Source of the DNA: Eriocheir sinensis | Taxonomy: Eukaryota > Arthropoda > Malacostraca > Decapoda > Varunidae | DNA: 64,000 nt | Assembly: GCF_024679095.1 (NCBI RefSeq) | Contig: NC_066553.1 | Span: 5,254,737-5,318,736, forward strand | Direction of reading: 5' to 3' | Part shown: positions 50,970-63,075 of the stretch, in pieces | Numbering within the stretch: the stretch's first letter is position 1 | Layout of the letters: each line of letters opens with the position of its first letter | The notes under the pieces: model-generated | The model's input: only the letters and a program-made list of their open reading frames with translations | Databases searched by the model: none | What the model was told of the DNA's origin: nothing | Made by a program: the position numbers and the translations under genes

Positions 50970-52215
50970 GGCGGTGGTGAAGGAGGTGATGGTAATGATG
51001 GAGGAGGAGGAGGAGGAGGAGGAGGAGGAGAAAGTGGTGTGAGTACTTATAAGTTTTTCAAGGAGGAAAGTGATGGTGATGGTGGTGGTGGTGGTGGTGA
51101 CGGAAGAGAGAGAGAGGAGGAGAAGGAGGAGGTTTAGGAAGAAGAGAAAGTGTGGGAAGAGAGAGGAGGAGGTGGAGGAAGATAACGTTGGTGGGATGTA
51201 GTGTTGGTGATGACGGGAGGGGTGGTTACTCACCTGGTTACTCACCTGATTGGCTACCATGTTCCGGTTAGACATACAACTCGAGGGAGATATGCTAATT
51301 GTATATAAGGGTAGCCCACACCTTGCTGTGATGATAATGGTGGCGGTGATGGTAATGATGGAGAGAGAGGGGGAAGAGGAAGGAAAGAAGTGGATAGGGG
51401 GAAGAAAGTTTTTGATGTGCTACTTCTAAGTGTTGTGGTGGTGGTGGTGGTGGTGGGGAAGGTAAGTTTAATGATATAGAGGAGAAGGAAGAGGCGGAAG
51501 AGAAAGTGTGGTAGGTATATCTGTTTCAAGACGGAGTGACGGTGATGACGGTGGTGGTGGTTGTTGTGGTGGTGGTGGTGGTGAAATTAGTGTGGGAGGA
51601 GGAGGAAGGAAAGGTGGAGGAGGGGGAGGGAGAGGTGAACAGAGGGAGGAAAAAAAATGTAGGTGGGTATATGTAACTGTTTCAGGAGTAAGTGCTGATG
51701 ATGATGATTGTGATGGTGACGAATGTTATGGTGAAAACGGTGATAGCAATGAGTGAGGAGAAGGAGAAGGAGGAAGGAGAGGAAGAAATTGGTTGCGTTA
51801 CTATTTCTAAATGTTTCAAGATGGAGTGGTGATGATGACGGTGGTGGTGGTGGTGGTGGTGGAGGTGATGGTGGTGAAGGTTATGATAAAGATGAGAGAA
51901 GAGAGAGAAAGATCAGGAAATGTGGAAGTGTGGGAGAGAGGAAAGTGGTGGTGGGTATATCTAATGTTTCTAAACTTAAGTGGTGGAGGTGGTTGTTGTG
52001 GTGGTAATAGAGATAGGAGTGGAGGCAGTGGTGGTGATGCTGGTGGTGGTGGTGGTTCGGTTGGTAATGGTGGTAAGGGTAATGGTATTGGCGGTGGTGG
52101 TGGAGGTGATGATTGTGGTGATGTAGACAGCGGTTGGGGTGGTAGAGGAAGTAAAGGTGGTTGTGATGAGTGGCGGCGTAAGTGGTGGTGGTGGTAGTGA
52201 GTGGTGGTGGTGGTG
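50970..52215. repeat. Degenerate GGT/GGA-rich array with about 130-170 bp recurrence
   Basis: A GTATATCT/TTCTAA..GTTTCAAGA..GAGTG.TGATGA landmark recurs at about 51515, 51675, 51805 and 51955. It is followed each time by GGT repeats and then by GGAGGAAG- or AGAGAGGAAAGTGGTGG-type purine sequence. Earlier, more diverged units are at about 51055 and 51410. Confidence 0.7.
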
Positions 52216-52336
52216 GTCTCCGTTACAAAGTTAATGGCGCTAGTTGGCGGCTGTTAAAAAGCTTAAAAGGGTTAGTCCCAAGCTTAATGGACGGAGGCGC
52301 TCGGTTACAACTTTAATGGCGTGGTTGGTCACTGCC

Positions 52337-52439
<103 letters not shown>

Positions 52440-52454
52440 GTGTGTGTCGCGGTG

Positions 52455-52640
52455 TGAAAAGTCGAGAAACGCTTCCACCTCTCACGTTAACTATTTCAAA
52501 AGGCGGAAAAGGAGATTAATCGATTTTTCATGAGTGGTTTTTCACGTTAGTAGTACAGAGGAATGGCTGAACTACTACCAGGGTCATAAGCTACAACAGA
52601 AAACATCCACAACCTCTACGAAAACGCTGTCAAATGTGTG
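52455..52640. mobile_element. Dispersed repeat family 4, copy 1
   Basis: CACCTCTCACGTTAACTATT (52477-52496), then TTCAAAAGGCGGAAAAGGAG, ATTAATCG and TGAGTGGTTTTTCACGTTAG recur in a diverged copy at the right edge (63895-64000). The element is bounded on the left by (GA)n and probably ends before the (GT)n at 52637. No open frame. Class unknown. Confidence 0.6.
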
Positions 52641-52784
52641 TGTGTGTGTAAGCGGCGAATCGTTTGAGAATAGGGCTCCAGCATGTAATGAAATGTGGCA
52701 GTCTATGTCCGTAGGGTTTTGCGCCGTCTCCGAATTCCGCTTTTGTCAAGGTATATTATAAAAGTTTCGCATGTTTACTAATTT

Positions 52785-53431
<647 letters not shown>

Positions 53432-53449
53432 AGGGGGAGCGTTGAATGG

Positions 53450-53910
53450 CAAGTAAAAAGAAGACTCACTTATCTATTAAAAAAAAACGGTAATAATTAA
53501 AAAGAGAGGAAGGGGAAGTTTGTGTTACTCTCTCTCTCTCTTCACTTTCTATTTATTATTCTCTAACTGTTATGCATATCTAGTTATCATTATCACTTCT
53601 ATGTAATTGCTATATTCTTCTATCACTTCTTAACTTATTATATTAAAATATCATTATGTCCATTTTCCTTCTATCAGTTTTTATTAGTTTTTCCTCTCTG
53701 ATATCTTCTTACTATTATTTCTATCTTCACTTCTATAATCATTAACACTTTCTATCTATTATCTTCTAAACTCACGTATATCAAATCGTCATTATTAACA
53801 CCTTCTATTTTCTATCTTCTATAACTTTCACCTTCACTTCTAACTCTCATGATAACCACTTTCTGCCTGCTCTCTTCTATCTGTCTCTTGTAATTTCATT
53901 TATCTCTATC
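53450..53910. repeat. AT-rich TCTAT/CACTT minisatellite-like tract
   Basis: CACTTCTAT-, CTATTATCTTCTA- and ATCATTA-type segments recur every 60-110 bp without strict order. No gene. Confidence 0.6.
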
Positions 53911-54226
53911 TATCGGTTCGGAGAAGAGCACCGCAGCCACGCGCAGCTAAAGCGTATGCAAACTTATCATTATTACCACAACCAATAACGTGGTGATGTA
54001 GTGTGGTTGTTGAGGCAGAATAGCTAATGATAATCCGTCGGAACACTCAAGTTTGGTTAGGGAGGAGAAAGTAGATTATGATTAGCGGCTCAAGGGAAGG
54101 ATAATTAAAGGAAAGTTTCGCAGTTCATCATCAGTAATCGTTGGGGCAATTAGTGGCAGGCTGAACCCTTGATTGTTACACCCTTTTTTAGTGTGGTTGA
54201 GTGTGTGTGGGAGGGGAAGGACGGGA

Positions 54227-54260
<34 letters not shown>
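53911..54260. other. Complex sequence, no gene recognised
   Basis: Balanced, mostly non-repetitive sequence, ending in (GT)n at about 54230-54262. AATTAGTGGC, GATTAGCGGC and GCTAATGATAAT segments hint at relatedness to the satellite that follows. No convincing open frame. Confidence 0.4.
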
Positions 54261-54262
<2 letters not shown>

Positions 54263-54267
54263 TGTGT

Positions 54268-54815
54268 GTGTTGAAGTTACTCATTAGCGGTGATGTAAAA
54301 GAGATTAATGGCTAAGAAATGTAATGCTGGATGAGAATAAGTGAATAGAAAGTTAACGGGTGGAGAGGAGAACAAAGGTAGAGAGAAAGTGAAAGGAGAG
54401 AAGCAAAGAATGGAGAACAGGAGAGGAGAATAGGAGAGTTAAACAGAGAAGATAACAGAAGAGAACAGAGAAAGAACAAATAAAACAGAGGACAGGAAAA
54501 GTGAACAGAGAGGAGAACAAAAAAAAAGAATAAGATGGGAGCAAATAACAAGAAATGGGAAAAGATGAGAGGAGGAAAGGATGACAGAGAGAGGGTAACA
54601 AAAGTGAAAGAAGAGGACAGAGGTGAAAATAGAGAGGAGAACAAGAGAGATGGAAAGAGAAGAGAAGAGAAGAGGTGCTCAGTTGTAAGTGGCTGGCTAA
54701 TAATCTTCTTTTGGGGCATGTTAGCGGCAAGATGAGACGCAGAGTTAAAGCAAAGTTACCCATTTAGCGGCGACGAAAAACAGATTAGTGGCTAGGGAAT
54801 GTAATTTATGGCGTG

Positions 54816-54884
<69 letters not shown>

Positions 54885-55520
54885 GTGTGGCTAGGAATTA
54901 CCGTGTCCTTTTCTGTTCGTTATCTGTAGGAAAGAAAGCAAAGTTACCTATTTAGCGGTGACGAAAAACAGATTAGTGGCAAAGGAACGTAATTCATGAT
55001 GTGTAAGTGTGTGTTTGTAAGTGTGGCTGAGGAATCGTGTCTTTTTAGGTATGTTAGCGGTCCAAAAGGAAGCAAAGTTACCCATTTAGCGGTGACTAAA
55101 AACAGATTAGTGGCAAAGAAACGTAATTCATGGTGTGTAAGTGTGTGTTTGTAAGTATGGGTGAGGAATCGTGTCTTTTTAGGTATGTTAGCGGTACAAA
55201 CGGAAGCAAAGTTACCCATTTAGCGGTGACGAAAAACAGATTAGTGGCAAAGGAACGTAATTCATGGTGTGTAAGTGTGTGTATTTAGGTGTGGCTGAGG
55301 AATCGTGTCTTTTTAGGTATGTTAGCGGTACAAACGGAAGCAAAGTTACCCATTTAGCGGTAACAAAAACACACAGGTGACTAAGGAACGCAATTTGTGA
55401 TGTGTAAGTGTGTGTAAATAAGCTGAGGAACTGTGTGTCTTTTTAATATGTTAGTTTTAGAAAAAGCCACGAAGTTACCCAATTAGCGGCGAAGGAATGT
55501 AATTAGAGGTGAAAACAGAA
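54268..55520. repeat. Satellite with about 134 bp unit, seven copies
   Basis: AGTTACCCATTTAGCGGTGA opens units at about 54750, 54938, 55072, 55206 and 55340 (spacings 188, 134, 134 and 134), with a diverged copy at about 55466. An older copy is visible near 54266 (AGTTACTCATTAGCGGTGAT). The 188 bp spacing is explained by a (GT)n expansion at 54819-54882 inside one unit, where other units carry only short GTGTGTGT. A purine-rich insertion (54350-54680) separates the oldest copy. Confidence 0.93.
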
Positions 55521-55554
55521 GTGTGTGGCTGGGGAGTTATCTCTGGTATGTCAG

Positions 55555-55830
55555 CAGTAAAATAGCGGGTAGCAGCAGCAGCAAAGCAGAAGTAATGACG
55601 TAGGTGGCAGTAGTGAAGAAGTATTAAGAGCAGAGAGTAGCAAGGTAGGAGTAATAGGAAGTAGCAGACTAAAAGTAGTAACAGAAAATGGGAAAATATG
55701 AATAATAGAAAGTAGTAGAGTAACAGAAGTAACAAAAATCACCAAAGAAGTAGTAATGGCAGAACGTAACAAAGGAAGCGTAATGGAAGCAGTGGTAAGA
55801 GCAGAAAGCCGCGGTAAAACACTATTGAAT
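55555..55830. repeat. AGTAGCAG-rich degenerate tract
   Basis: AGCAGCAG-, AAGTAGTA- and AGTAACA-type steps without strict period. Open frames here are incidental. Confidence 0.7.
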
Positions 55831-55891
55831 AATAATAAAAACAAATAAGTTCATCACTCCCCGACACACATATTTTTCTTTTGTTTTATGT

Positions 55892-56288
<397 letters not shown>

Positions 56289-56389
56289 GCTAGCAAAGTA
56301 ACAAAGCAGAGGTAATAGCCGCAGTAATAACATCAGCAAGCCACACTAAAACACCACTAATAATAATAACAAATAAACAAATACTTTCT

Positions 56390-56690
56390 CCCACCCCGTC
56401 CACCCCCGCCTCCTCCCGCCTCCCAGCCACCGCGAGCCCGCAACAAATAACCAACACCAGCACCCAAGAGTGATAATGATCGGCGCACACACCTGTTTGA
56501 CGCGCGCACAGGTGGCCACTTCATCGCTGAGTGTTGATTAGCCGAGGCGTGATCAGCGGCGCGCGGCTTAATGGGCGGCGGGGAACACACACACCTAATG
56601 GCCGCCCGAGCACAAGTTAATTGAGTCGCATTCAGGTGGAGGCGCCAGGTAATTAGCGGGCCGGAGTACACGGTGCTCACAGGTGTCGTT
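56390..56690. promoter_or_regulatory. GC/CpG-rich candidate conserved non-coding element
   Basis: This stretch is the most CpG-rich in the window, with several CGGCGC, GCGCGC and GGCGGCGG blocks. It carries E-box motifs: CACCTG (about 56491), CAGGTG (about 56509, 56634 and 56680) and a related CAGGTAATTAG at 56646. TAAT or TTAATTG homeodomain-type cores lie at about 56570, 56597, 56617 and 56651. It is not repetitive and has no meaningful frame. Clustering of CAGGTG and TAAT cores would suit an enhancer, but this is inference from motifs only. Confidence 0.35.
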
Positions 56691-59600
56691 ATTAGCTCAG
56701 ATCAGTGAAGAGAGTGAGATAAAACTGTTGATAAGCTAGAATAGAATGGTGCTGCCGTTTCTACGCCTTTGAAGATATAGGAATAGAAGTTTAAGGGTTG
56801 AGGAGCAGCGAGGAGCAGGCTTTTTTATTATTATTTTGTGTGTGTGTGTGTTTACCCTTGAGCTGTCTCCTTTGTTGTAAAAATAAAAGAGTTATGTAAG
56901 AGTACTGGGTGTTCATGGCTTCGGGCAGGTGCCTTTATTACCTCAGATCAAAGAATAGGTGAAATAATAACTGTTGATAAGCTAAAATAGAATCATACTC
57001 TTTTTTTTTCATGCCTCTAAATAACTAGCAATAGAATAGAATCGAATGGACTGTTTATAAGCTGGAATAATTACCTCAGATCAGTGAAGAGGTGAGATAA
57101 AACTATTAATATGCTGAAATAGAATGGGTACTGCTCTTTCTACGCCTTCAAATTTATACCAGTAGAAGGTTAATTAGATTTCTATGAGTGGGCAGGTGTC
57201 TTTATTACCTGAGATCAGTGAAGAGATAAGATAAAACTGTTAATAATCTAAAATACAACCATCACTGCTTTTTTCCTTGCCTCTAAATACCTACCAACAG
57301 AATAGAATCGACTGTTAATGAGCAAGAATGATTATCTCTGGCTAATGTAGAGATAAGATAAAACTAATAATAAGCTAAAATGAAAAGGGAAGTGATTTTT
57401 GTACGGGTTTGAAGATGTAACAATAGAAACTTATGAGATTTATGATTAGTGGGACAGAGAACACGGCTTTCACAGCATCGGGCAGGTGTCAATATTACCT
57501 TAGATTAATGAAAAGGTAAAAATAAGCTAAAATAGAAAGGGAAGTGATTTTTTATAAGGTTTTGAAGATAAAGCAATAGAAACTTATGAGATTTATAATT
57601 AGTGGGAGAGAGTGCACGGCTTTTGCAGCATTGGGCAGGTGTCAATATTACCTTAGATTAATGAAAAGGTAAAAATAAGCTAAAATAGAAAGGGAAGTGA
57701 TTTTTGTAAGGCTTTGAAGATAAAGCAATATAAACTTATGAGATTTATGATTAGTGGGACAGAGAACACGGCTTTCACAGCATCGGGCAGGTGTCAATAT
57801 TACCTTAGATTAATGAAAAGGTAAAAATAAGCTAAAATAGAAAGGGAAGTGATTTTTTATAAGGTTTTGAAGATAAAGCAATAGAAACTTATGAGATTTA
57901 TTATTAGTGGGAGAGAGTGCACGGCTTTCGCAGCATTGGGCAGGGTGTCAATATTACCTTAGATTAATGAAAAGGAAAAAATAAGCTAAAATAGAAAGGG
58001 AAGTGATTTTTTGTAAGGTTTTGAAGATAAAGCAATATAAACTTTATTGTTAATGTTAATGAGCATGAATGATTATTTCTGGGTAATGAAGTGATAAGAT
58101 AAAACTAATAATAAGCTAAAATAGATAAGGAACTGATTTTTGTACGGGTTTGAAGATGTAGCAATAGAAACTTACGAGATTAATAATTAGTGGGAGAGAG
58201 TGCACGGCTTTCGCAGCACTGGGCAGGTGTCAATATTACCTTAGATGTATGAAAAGGTAAAAATAAACAGATACAATAAGTTAAATTACGATCATTACTG
58301 TTTTTTCTTGATGCCTTTAAATAACTATAGTCGTTTCCATCAAACCTGGCGGGCCTAAGCTTTCAAGGGTGGACTCGCGGACTTGGCATCATTGTTTTAC
58401 TTGGGTGACGGTGCTGCGCGCTCGTTGGCCAATTCTTAACTTGTTCTACCGCGCATATAATTGACTTTGTATTCCTACCTAAACCCTTTTTTAATTGTAA
58501 GGTAACAGATTGCACCGATAAAACTAATGCGATAATATCTTTATTGATAAGTATGTGTCTTATGAACTATTATAAACACATATGAAACGACATTCAAAAC
58601 AAACTAAGTCGGAGCTACACGTAAACGGACAATCTCCAGCGGCTGAAGCGACTGTTTCAGCTAGACTTTTTTTAATATTTTTTACCACTACAAAGGACTA
58701 AGCTACAGTCTACACAATGTCATTCGTTAACATTTAACTCATTTACTGGAAGATTTCTTGGTATATTTTTGGGCCTGGCTTAGTCATAATACATAGTGAT
58801 GCTACGGAGTCCTAACATAAACATTGGCCCGAGGCAAGAAGCTTTTCATCTCTTTCATCGTGCTCTCGGTAATCTTGAAATATGTTTATTATTTGTGGGT
58901 AATAAACTAATACATAGCCATAAGGAAGAGCGATTTGAGAATAACTGCATTTATATACCAATAGTGTTGATTTTAAGAGGTAGCAGAGAACGATAGATAG
59001 TAGGCTTTGTCATGGCGAACGATATTACCGCAGCTTAGGTCTAGTAAACAACAGCCAGTGAGCGGCGCAGAGACAGTCACTCAAGCAACGATGCCAAGCC
59101 CTGAAGGAAAATCTCCGCCAGTTCTCGTGGAACGGACGATAGCAATAGAATAGAATAGACTGTTAATGAGCTAGAATAATTACCTCAGATCAGTGAACAG
59201 GTGAAAAATAAACTGTTAATAAGCTGAAATAGAGTTGGTACTGCTTTTTCTTCACTTTTATATTTGTACCAATAGACGTTTAATGAGATTTATAATTAGT
59301 CGGGCAGAGTACACGGCTTTCACAGCATCGGGCAGGTGTCATTATTACCTCAAATCAGTGAAGAGGTAAAAAAAAATGTTAATAGGGTGAAATAGAATTG
59401 CTACTGCTTATTCTGCGCCTTTGAATATAGAGCAATAGAACCTTAATGAGATTTATAATTAGTCTGGCAGAGTACAGGGTGTTGAGAGTTTCAGGCAGGT
59501 GTCATTATTATCTCAGATGAGTGAACAGGTAAAAACAAAACTATTAATGAGCTAGAATATATCACTATTTTTTCTACACTCCTCAGTAACTATCAATATA

Positions 59601-59700
59601 ACCTTAATGAGATTTACCTGCACGTTTTTTTCCAGGTGTGTTCATTTACCTGAAAAGATAAAAGAAAAAGCATTAATAACATGACTGACTAGAGTAAACA
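56680..59700. repeat. About 150 bp satellite, 14 or more units, interrupted by a transposon
   Basis: ATTACCTCAGATCAGTGAAG-like landmarks occur at about 56688, 56935, 57067, 57203, 57330, 57493, 57645, 57797, 57951, 58070, 58234, 59178, 59343 and 59505. Each is followed by AATAAGCTAAAATAGAA and GCCTTTGAA..ATA..AATAGAA segments. Units at 57483-57941 are spaced 152-153 bp and nearly identical. Most units also carry GGGCAGGTGTC. The right-hand part resumes after the 808 bp element at 58331. An isolated diverged monomer is recognisable near 61735-61875. Confidence 0.92.
58331..59138. mobile_element. 808 bp non-autonomous DNA transposon inserted in the satellite
   Basis: The left end has TCGTTTCCATCAAACCTGGC. 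The right end read on the minus strand gives CGTCCGTTCCACGAGAACTG then GCGG. About 50 bases further in, GACTTGGCATCATTG and TTGGGTGACGG...CTGCGCGCTC on the left match GGCTTGGCATCGTTG and TTGAGTGAC...CTGCGCCGCTC on the right, so the inverted repeats reach about 110 bp. ATAG flanks both ends (58327-58330 and 59139-59142), a likely target duplication. Uninterrupted satellite units (57019-57040) show the empty site. A 66-codon frame (58796-58996) inside is unrecognised. Superfamily not named. Confidence 0.85.
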
Positions 59701-60031
59701 ATGGACTCGAGCGTGTCATACCATGCGTGGAACTGATGACAGACTGACAACCACAGTAACAGAGTGGCGACCCGGGAAATATATGAACAGTTAGGACGGA
59801 CAGAGAAAGAGATGAAGGTGATGAAGGAAGGAAGGAAGAGGATGAGGTGAATACAGAAGCCCCCCGCCGTTCACGGGTATTTGGTTCAACGAGATTCCCG
59901 TGATCCGCGAATCCGAGATCGACGGGACTATAATCAAATAGGGAAAATAGGGTTTCGTTCTACCATCTCGATCGAATAAAAAAAATGAATTTCTAAGGCA
60001 TTTCTTAGCATTGTTATATAGTTTTACACGT

Positions 60032-60405
60032 CTGAAGAAGTGGAGGAACGCTTGGAGGTGATGATATACTAAAAAAGGCTGTATAAACTCCACTGTAGAG
60101 CAATGTCGCCTTCACTCACACGTGGTAAACAAACTGTCATCTCTTCTTCTTCTTCTTGTAACCTGTCCTGCTTTGTATCACTTTTAGGTTGTTCACTTCT
60201 TTCTTCTATCACTTCCTGCCTGATGAAGACGTGGAGGAACGCTTGGAGGCCATGATAAACTAAAAAGGCTGTATAAACTCCACTGTAAAGCACTGCCGCC
60301 TTCACGCACACGTGGTAAACAAACTGTCTTCTCTTCTTCTTGGAACCTGTTCCGCTTTGTATCGCTTTTAGATTGTTCACTTCTTTCTTCTATCACTTCT
60401 TGTTT
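60032..60405. repeat. 188 bp tandem duplication inside the pogo-like element
   Basis: TGAAGAAGTGGAGGAACGCT (60033) and TGATGAAGACGTGGAGGAAC (60221) begin two units collinear through GGCTGTATAAACTCCACTGT and CACGTGGTAAACAAACTGTC to TTCTTCTATCACTTC. Identity is about 90%. The unit length is not a multiple of three, so the minus-strand frames that cross it are not a repeat protein. Confidence 0.92.
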
Positions 60406-60585
60406 GGTAAGTTTCAACAATTATCCTGTCTGTTTTTTTCTTACCCCGACTGACTACATAACCTTTTCTTTCAGCTGACTTCTCTCTTCCAGCTTCGAAG
60501 GTTAACACTAAATGCGCAACGTTCGAGCTGGGCGCTACAGACCGCGTATACGCGAGTTTTCATCCGCGTTCGGCGGGGGATGTCG

Positions 60586-60984
60586 CAATGGACCGTATTG
60601 GCTATACAGGCAGCGCCACACGTGGCCACTCAGTGAACTGTCAAAGCAGTACTTTCCATAGAACTCAAGTTATGTACTAGAGTGCGTCCGAGGCTGCCTC
60701 CAGGATACAAGGCCTTGGTGCCGCCATCGCTCCAAGCCAACGACTGCACACACTTTACTCCTACCCGATTTCCTGACTCTACTATTTGACATGGAGAAAA
60801 ACTGAAATCGGGTAGGAGTGAAGTGTGTGCAATCATCGGCTTGGGGCGACGGCGGCATCATGGCCGTGTATCCCTGAGACAGCCTCAGTCGCACTCTAGT
60901 CTATAACTTGAACTCTATGGAAAACTCAGCTTGGAGTTGAGTGGCCACATGTGGCGCTGCCTGTATAGCCAATACGGTCCATTG
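60586..60984. repeat. 399 bp palindrome (long inverted repeat)
   Basis: The left arm 60586-60772 starts CAATGGACCGTATTGGCTAT. The right arm 60804-60984 ends in its complement ATAGCCAATACGGTCCATTG. Arms remain paired throughout (for example ACTCCTACCCGATTTC against GAAATCGGGTAGGAGT) with roughly 10-15% mismatch and a 31-base loop. This may be a separate fold-back element inserted in the pogo-like element or an internal inverted duplication. It would fold into a long hairpin and, if transcribed, a double-stranded RNA. Confidence 0.93.
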
Positions 60985-61069
60985 CCCTACCCGAGTATAA
61001 GCGAATCCGTGAACGGTGAGGCCGTGAACGGCGGAGGGCGTCTGTAGATAAAATTAGAGCGTTTTTCTA

Positions 61070-61690
61070 TGCAGGATGGAATACACTAGCATTAGACAAA
61101 GAGGTGGAGCAAGATGGACTAGACAGAGAGGTGGAGCACTAACAATATACAGAGAAAGAGGTGGATTGATTACACTAACATCCAACAGAGATATGGCAGG
61201 ATGGAGTGCACTAACACTAGGCAGGGAGGTGAAGGAAGATAAAGTACACTAACATCAGACAAAGAGGCGGAGATAGTTGCTAGATAGAACACACCAACAC
61301 TAGAGAGGTGGAAGTATGTGGAGTACACTAACATCGCACGGAGAGATGGAGCAAGATGGAGTACACTAACACCAGAAAGAAAAGTGGAGTAAGATGAAGT
61401 ACAATAACATTAGACATAGAGGTAGAACATTATGGAGTACACCAACACCACACAGACTAGTATAGATTAGATGGAGTACACTAACACCAGAAAGAAAAGT
61501 TTAGTAAGATGGAGTACAATAACATTAAAGAGAAAGGTAGAACATTATGAAGTACACTAACACCAAACAGACTAGTATAGATTATATGGATTACACTAAC
61601 ATCAGAGAGGTAGAGGGAGTCGCAGGATTGAGCTCACCAACACCAGACACCATTGAAGCAGGATAGAGTACAGCAACATCACACACAGAG
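61070..61690. repeat. Minisatellite of about 40-60 bp (GGAGTACACTAACAC steps)
   Basis: ATGGAGTACACTAACACCAGA-type steps alternate with GAGAGGTGGAGCA-type steps at least 12 times. A longer unit of about 130 bp recurs between 61355-61480 and 61485-61600 (AGAAAGAAAAGT.GAGTAAGATG, then CAGACTAGTATAGATTA). Confidence 0.88.
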
Positions 61691-61924
61691 TTTTAGTGAG
61701 TTATCAAAGACCTTTAACCCGCACTCAACTAATATTAACAAACTGATAATAAGCTTCATAATAAGGTTCCAAATGACTGTAACACGACGAAATAGAATCA
61801 CACGACCATTTTTTTTCATTTTCATCATGCCAAATAAATAGCCGTAGAAAATTAATGGGATTTACATGCAAATTTCGTTCGGGGCCTGATTAATAGGTAC
61901 AAAAACTGGATGTATATATAGTTC

Positions 61925-62013
61925 CATGTCACTCTTTTCAGCACGAATGACGGCTGAATTAGGCGTGAGTGGCGGACGTTAAAAGGCAGCGAGTGAATGT
62001 AGGGAAACGGTGT

Positions 62014-62072
<59 letters not shown>

Positions 62073-62134
62073 AAAACGAATAGGGAGAGAGAGTAGGAAG
62101 TCTAGTTATGTCATTCTTTGTTTAGTAGGTGATT

Positions 62135-62215
<81 letters not shown>
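61925..62215. repeat. (GA)n and (CA)n
   Basis: (GA)n lies at 62018-62069 and (CA)n at 62138-62214, with complex flanks. Confidence 0.96.
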
Positions 62216-62218
<3 letters not shown>

Positions 62219-62279
62219 ACTCCGCTTTCAATGTGTGTATGTGTGTGTGTGTGTGTATGTGTAAAATATAAAATCGTGT

Positions 62280-62750
62280 AGCATTCATCTCTTCCTCTCC
62301 TCCATTCACTCATTCTTAATCGCAACCTTCATCTCTCATTCATTCTATCCTGCCTGTCATTCCTCGCTTTATCCCTTCCTCTCTGCCATTCTTCCTTTAC
62401 TCCTGTCTCTCTGGCCTTCATTATTCATTCATTCTTGCCTGTAATACCTCATTCCTCAGGCCCGTAATACCTCATTCCTCAGGCAGTAAGTAGCGGGGGG
62501 GGTTTTTTCATTATTGTTTTCATTTTTTTTACGCCCTTGAACTGTCTCCTCTGCTCTAAAAGAAAATATCCTAGCGCTCATTCCACACTCATGCCACAAT
62601 AAGATCAAGAATAATTACAAGGAAGTAAGTATCTAAACATTTCCTATTAGTCTGGTATTTGTTTCTTTATATATATTTTTGTTTAGCTATTTTTATCGTT
62701 TATGTCAAATTGAATATGGAAAGAATCGTCACTAACCCCTACCCCCCACT
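62280..62750. other. No gene seen; TTCATTC-rich and AT-rich
   Basis: Includes a short duplication GTAATACCTCATTCCTCAGG (62430-62480). A segment ACGCCCTTGAACTGTCTCCT (62531) matches TACCCTTGAGCTGTCTCCTT at 56853 inside the satellite, so part of the satellite is dispersed here. Confidence 0.5.
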
Positions 62751-62751
62751 C

Positions 62752-63075
62752 TCTCTCTCTCTTTCTCTCTCTCTCTCCCTCTCATTCACATTCTCATTAC
62801 TCTGGTATTTGTTTCTTATATATTTTTTTTTATTTTATCTATTTTTGTCGTTTTAGTCAGATTGAATATGAAAAGGTCCATCACTAACCCCTATCCCCCA
62901 CCCTCTCTCTTCTCTGTCTCTCTCCTTCCCTCACCGCCTCCTTCTCTCTCGCTCTATCCTCTTACTCTCCCACTCTCCCTCCATCTCCTTCTCTCCTTCC
63001 CTCCCTCTCTCTCTTCCCCTCCCCATTCCTCTCACCCCCACTCCCTCTACTCCTACCTCTCTCTCTCTCTCTCCC
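62752..63075. repeat. (CT)n-rich pyrimidine stretch with an about 130 bp duplication
   Basis: The segments GGTATTTGTTTCTT (62653, 62801), TCGTTT..GTCA.ATTGAATATG (62695, 62848) and CACTAACCCCTA.CCCCCA (62728, 62881) repeat in order with a period of about 150 bp. CT-rich sequence follows each copy. Confidence 0.85.

Larger units (their letters stand above)
59854..61044. mobile_element. pogo/Tigger-like non-autonomous DNA transposon
   Basis: CAGAAGCCCCCCGCCGTTCA (59854) and, inverted, CAGACGCCCTCCGCCGTTCA (ending 61044) form matching termini of about 23 bases, each flanked by TA (59852-59853, 61045-61046). The subterminal part, with TTTGGTTCAACGAGATTCCC and GTGATCCGCGAATCCGAG, resembles the layout of Tigger-type ends, where a paired GTTCACGG/CCGTGA block follows. 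CAG ends with TA duplications fit the pogo branch of Tc1/mariner. No transposase is visible. Inside lie a 188 bp tandem duplication and a 399 bp palindrome. Confidence 0.8.

Noticed and set aside
54750..55520. CRISPR-like array of regular repeats
   Set aside because: The repeats are contiguous satellite units of 134 bp without unique spacers, in a eukaryotic context.
60069..60420. Repeat protein on the minus strand
   Set aside because: The repeated reading comes from a 188 bp DNA duplication, which is not a multiple of three, inside a non-coding transposon.
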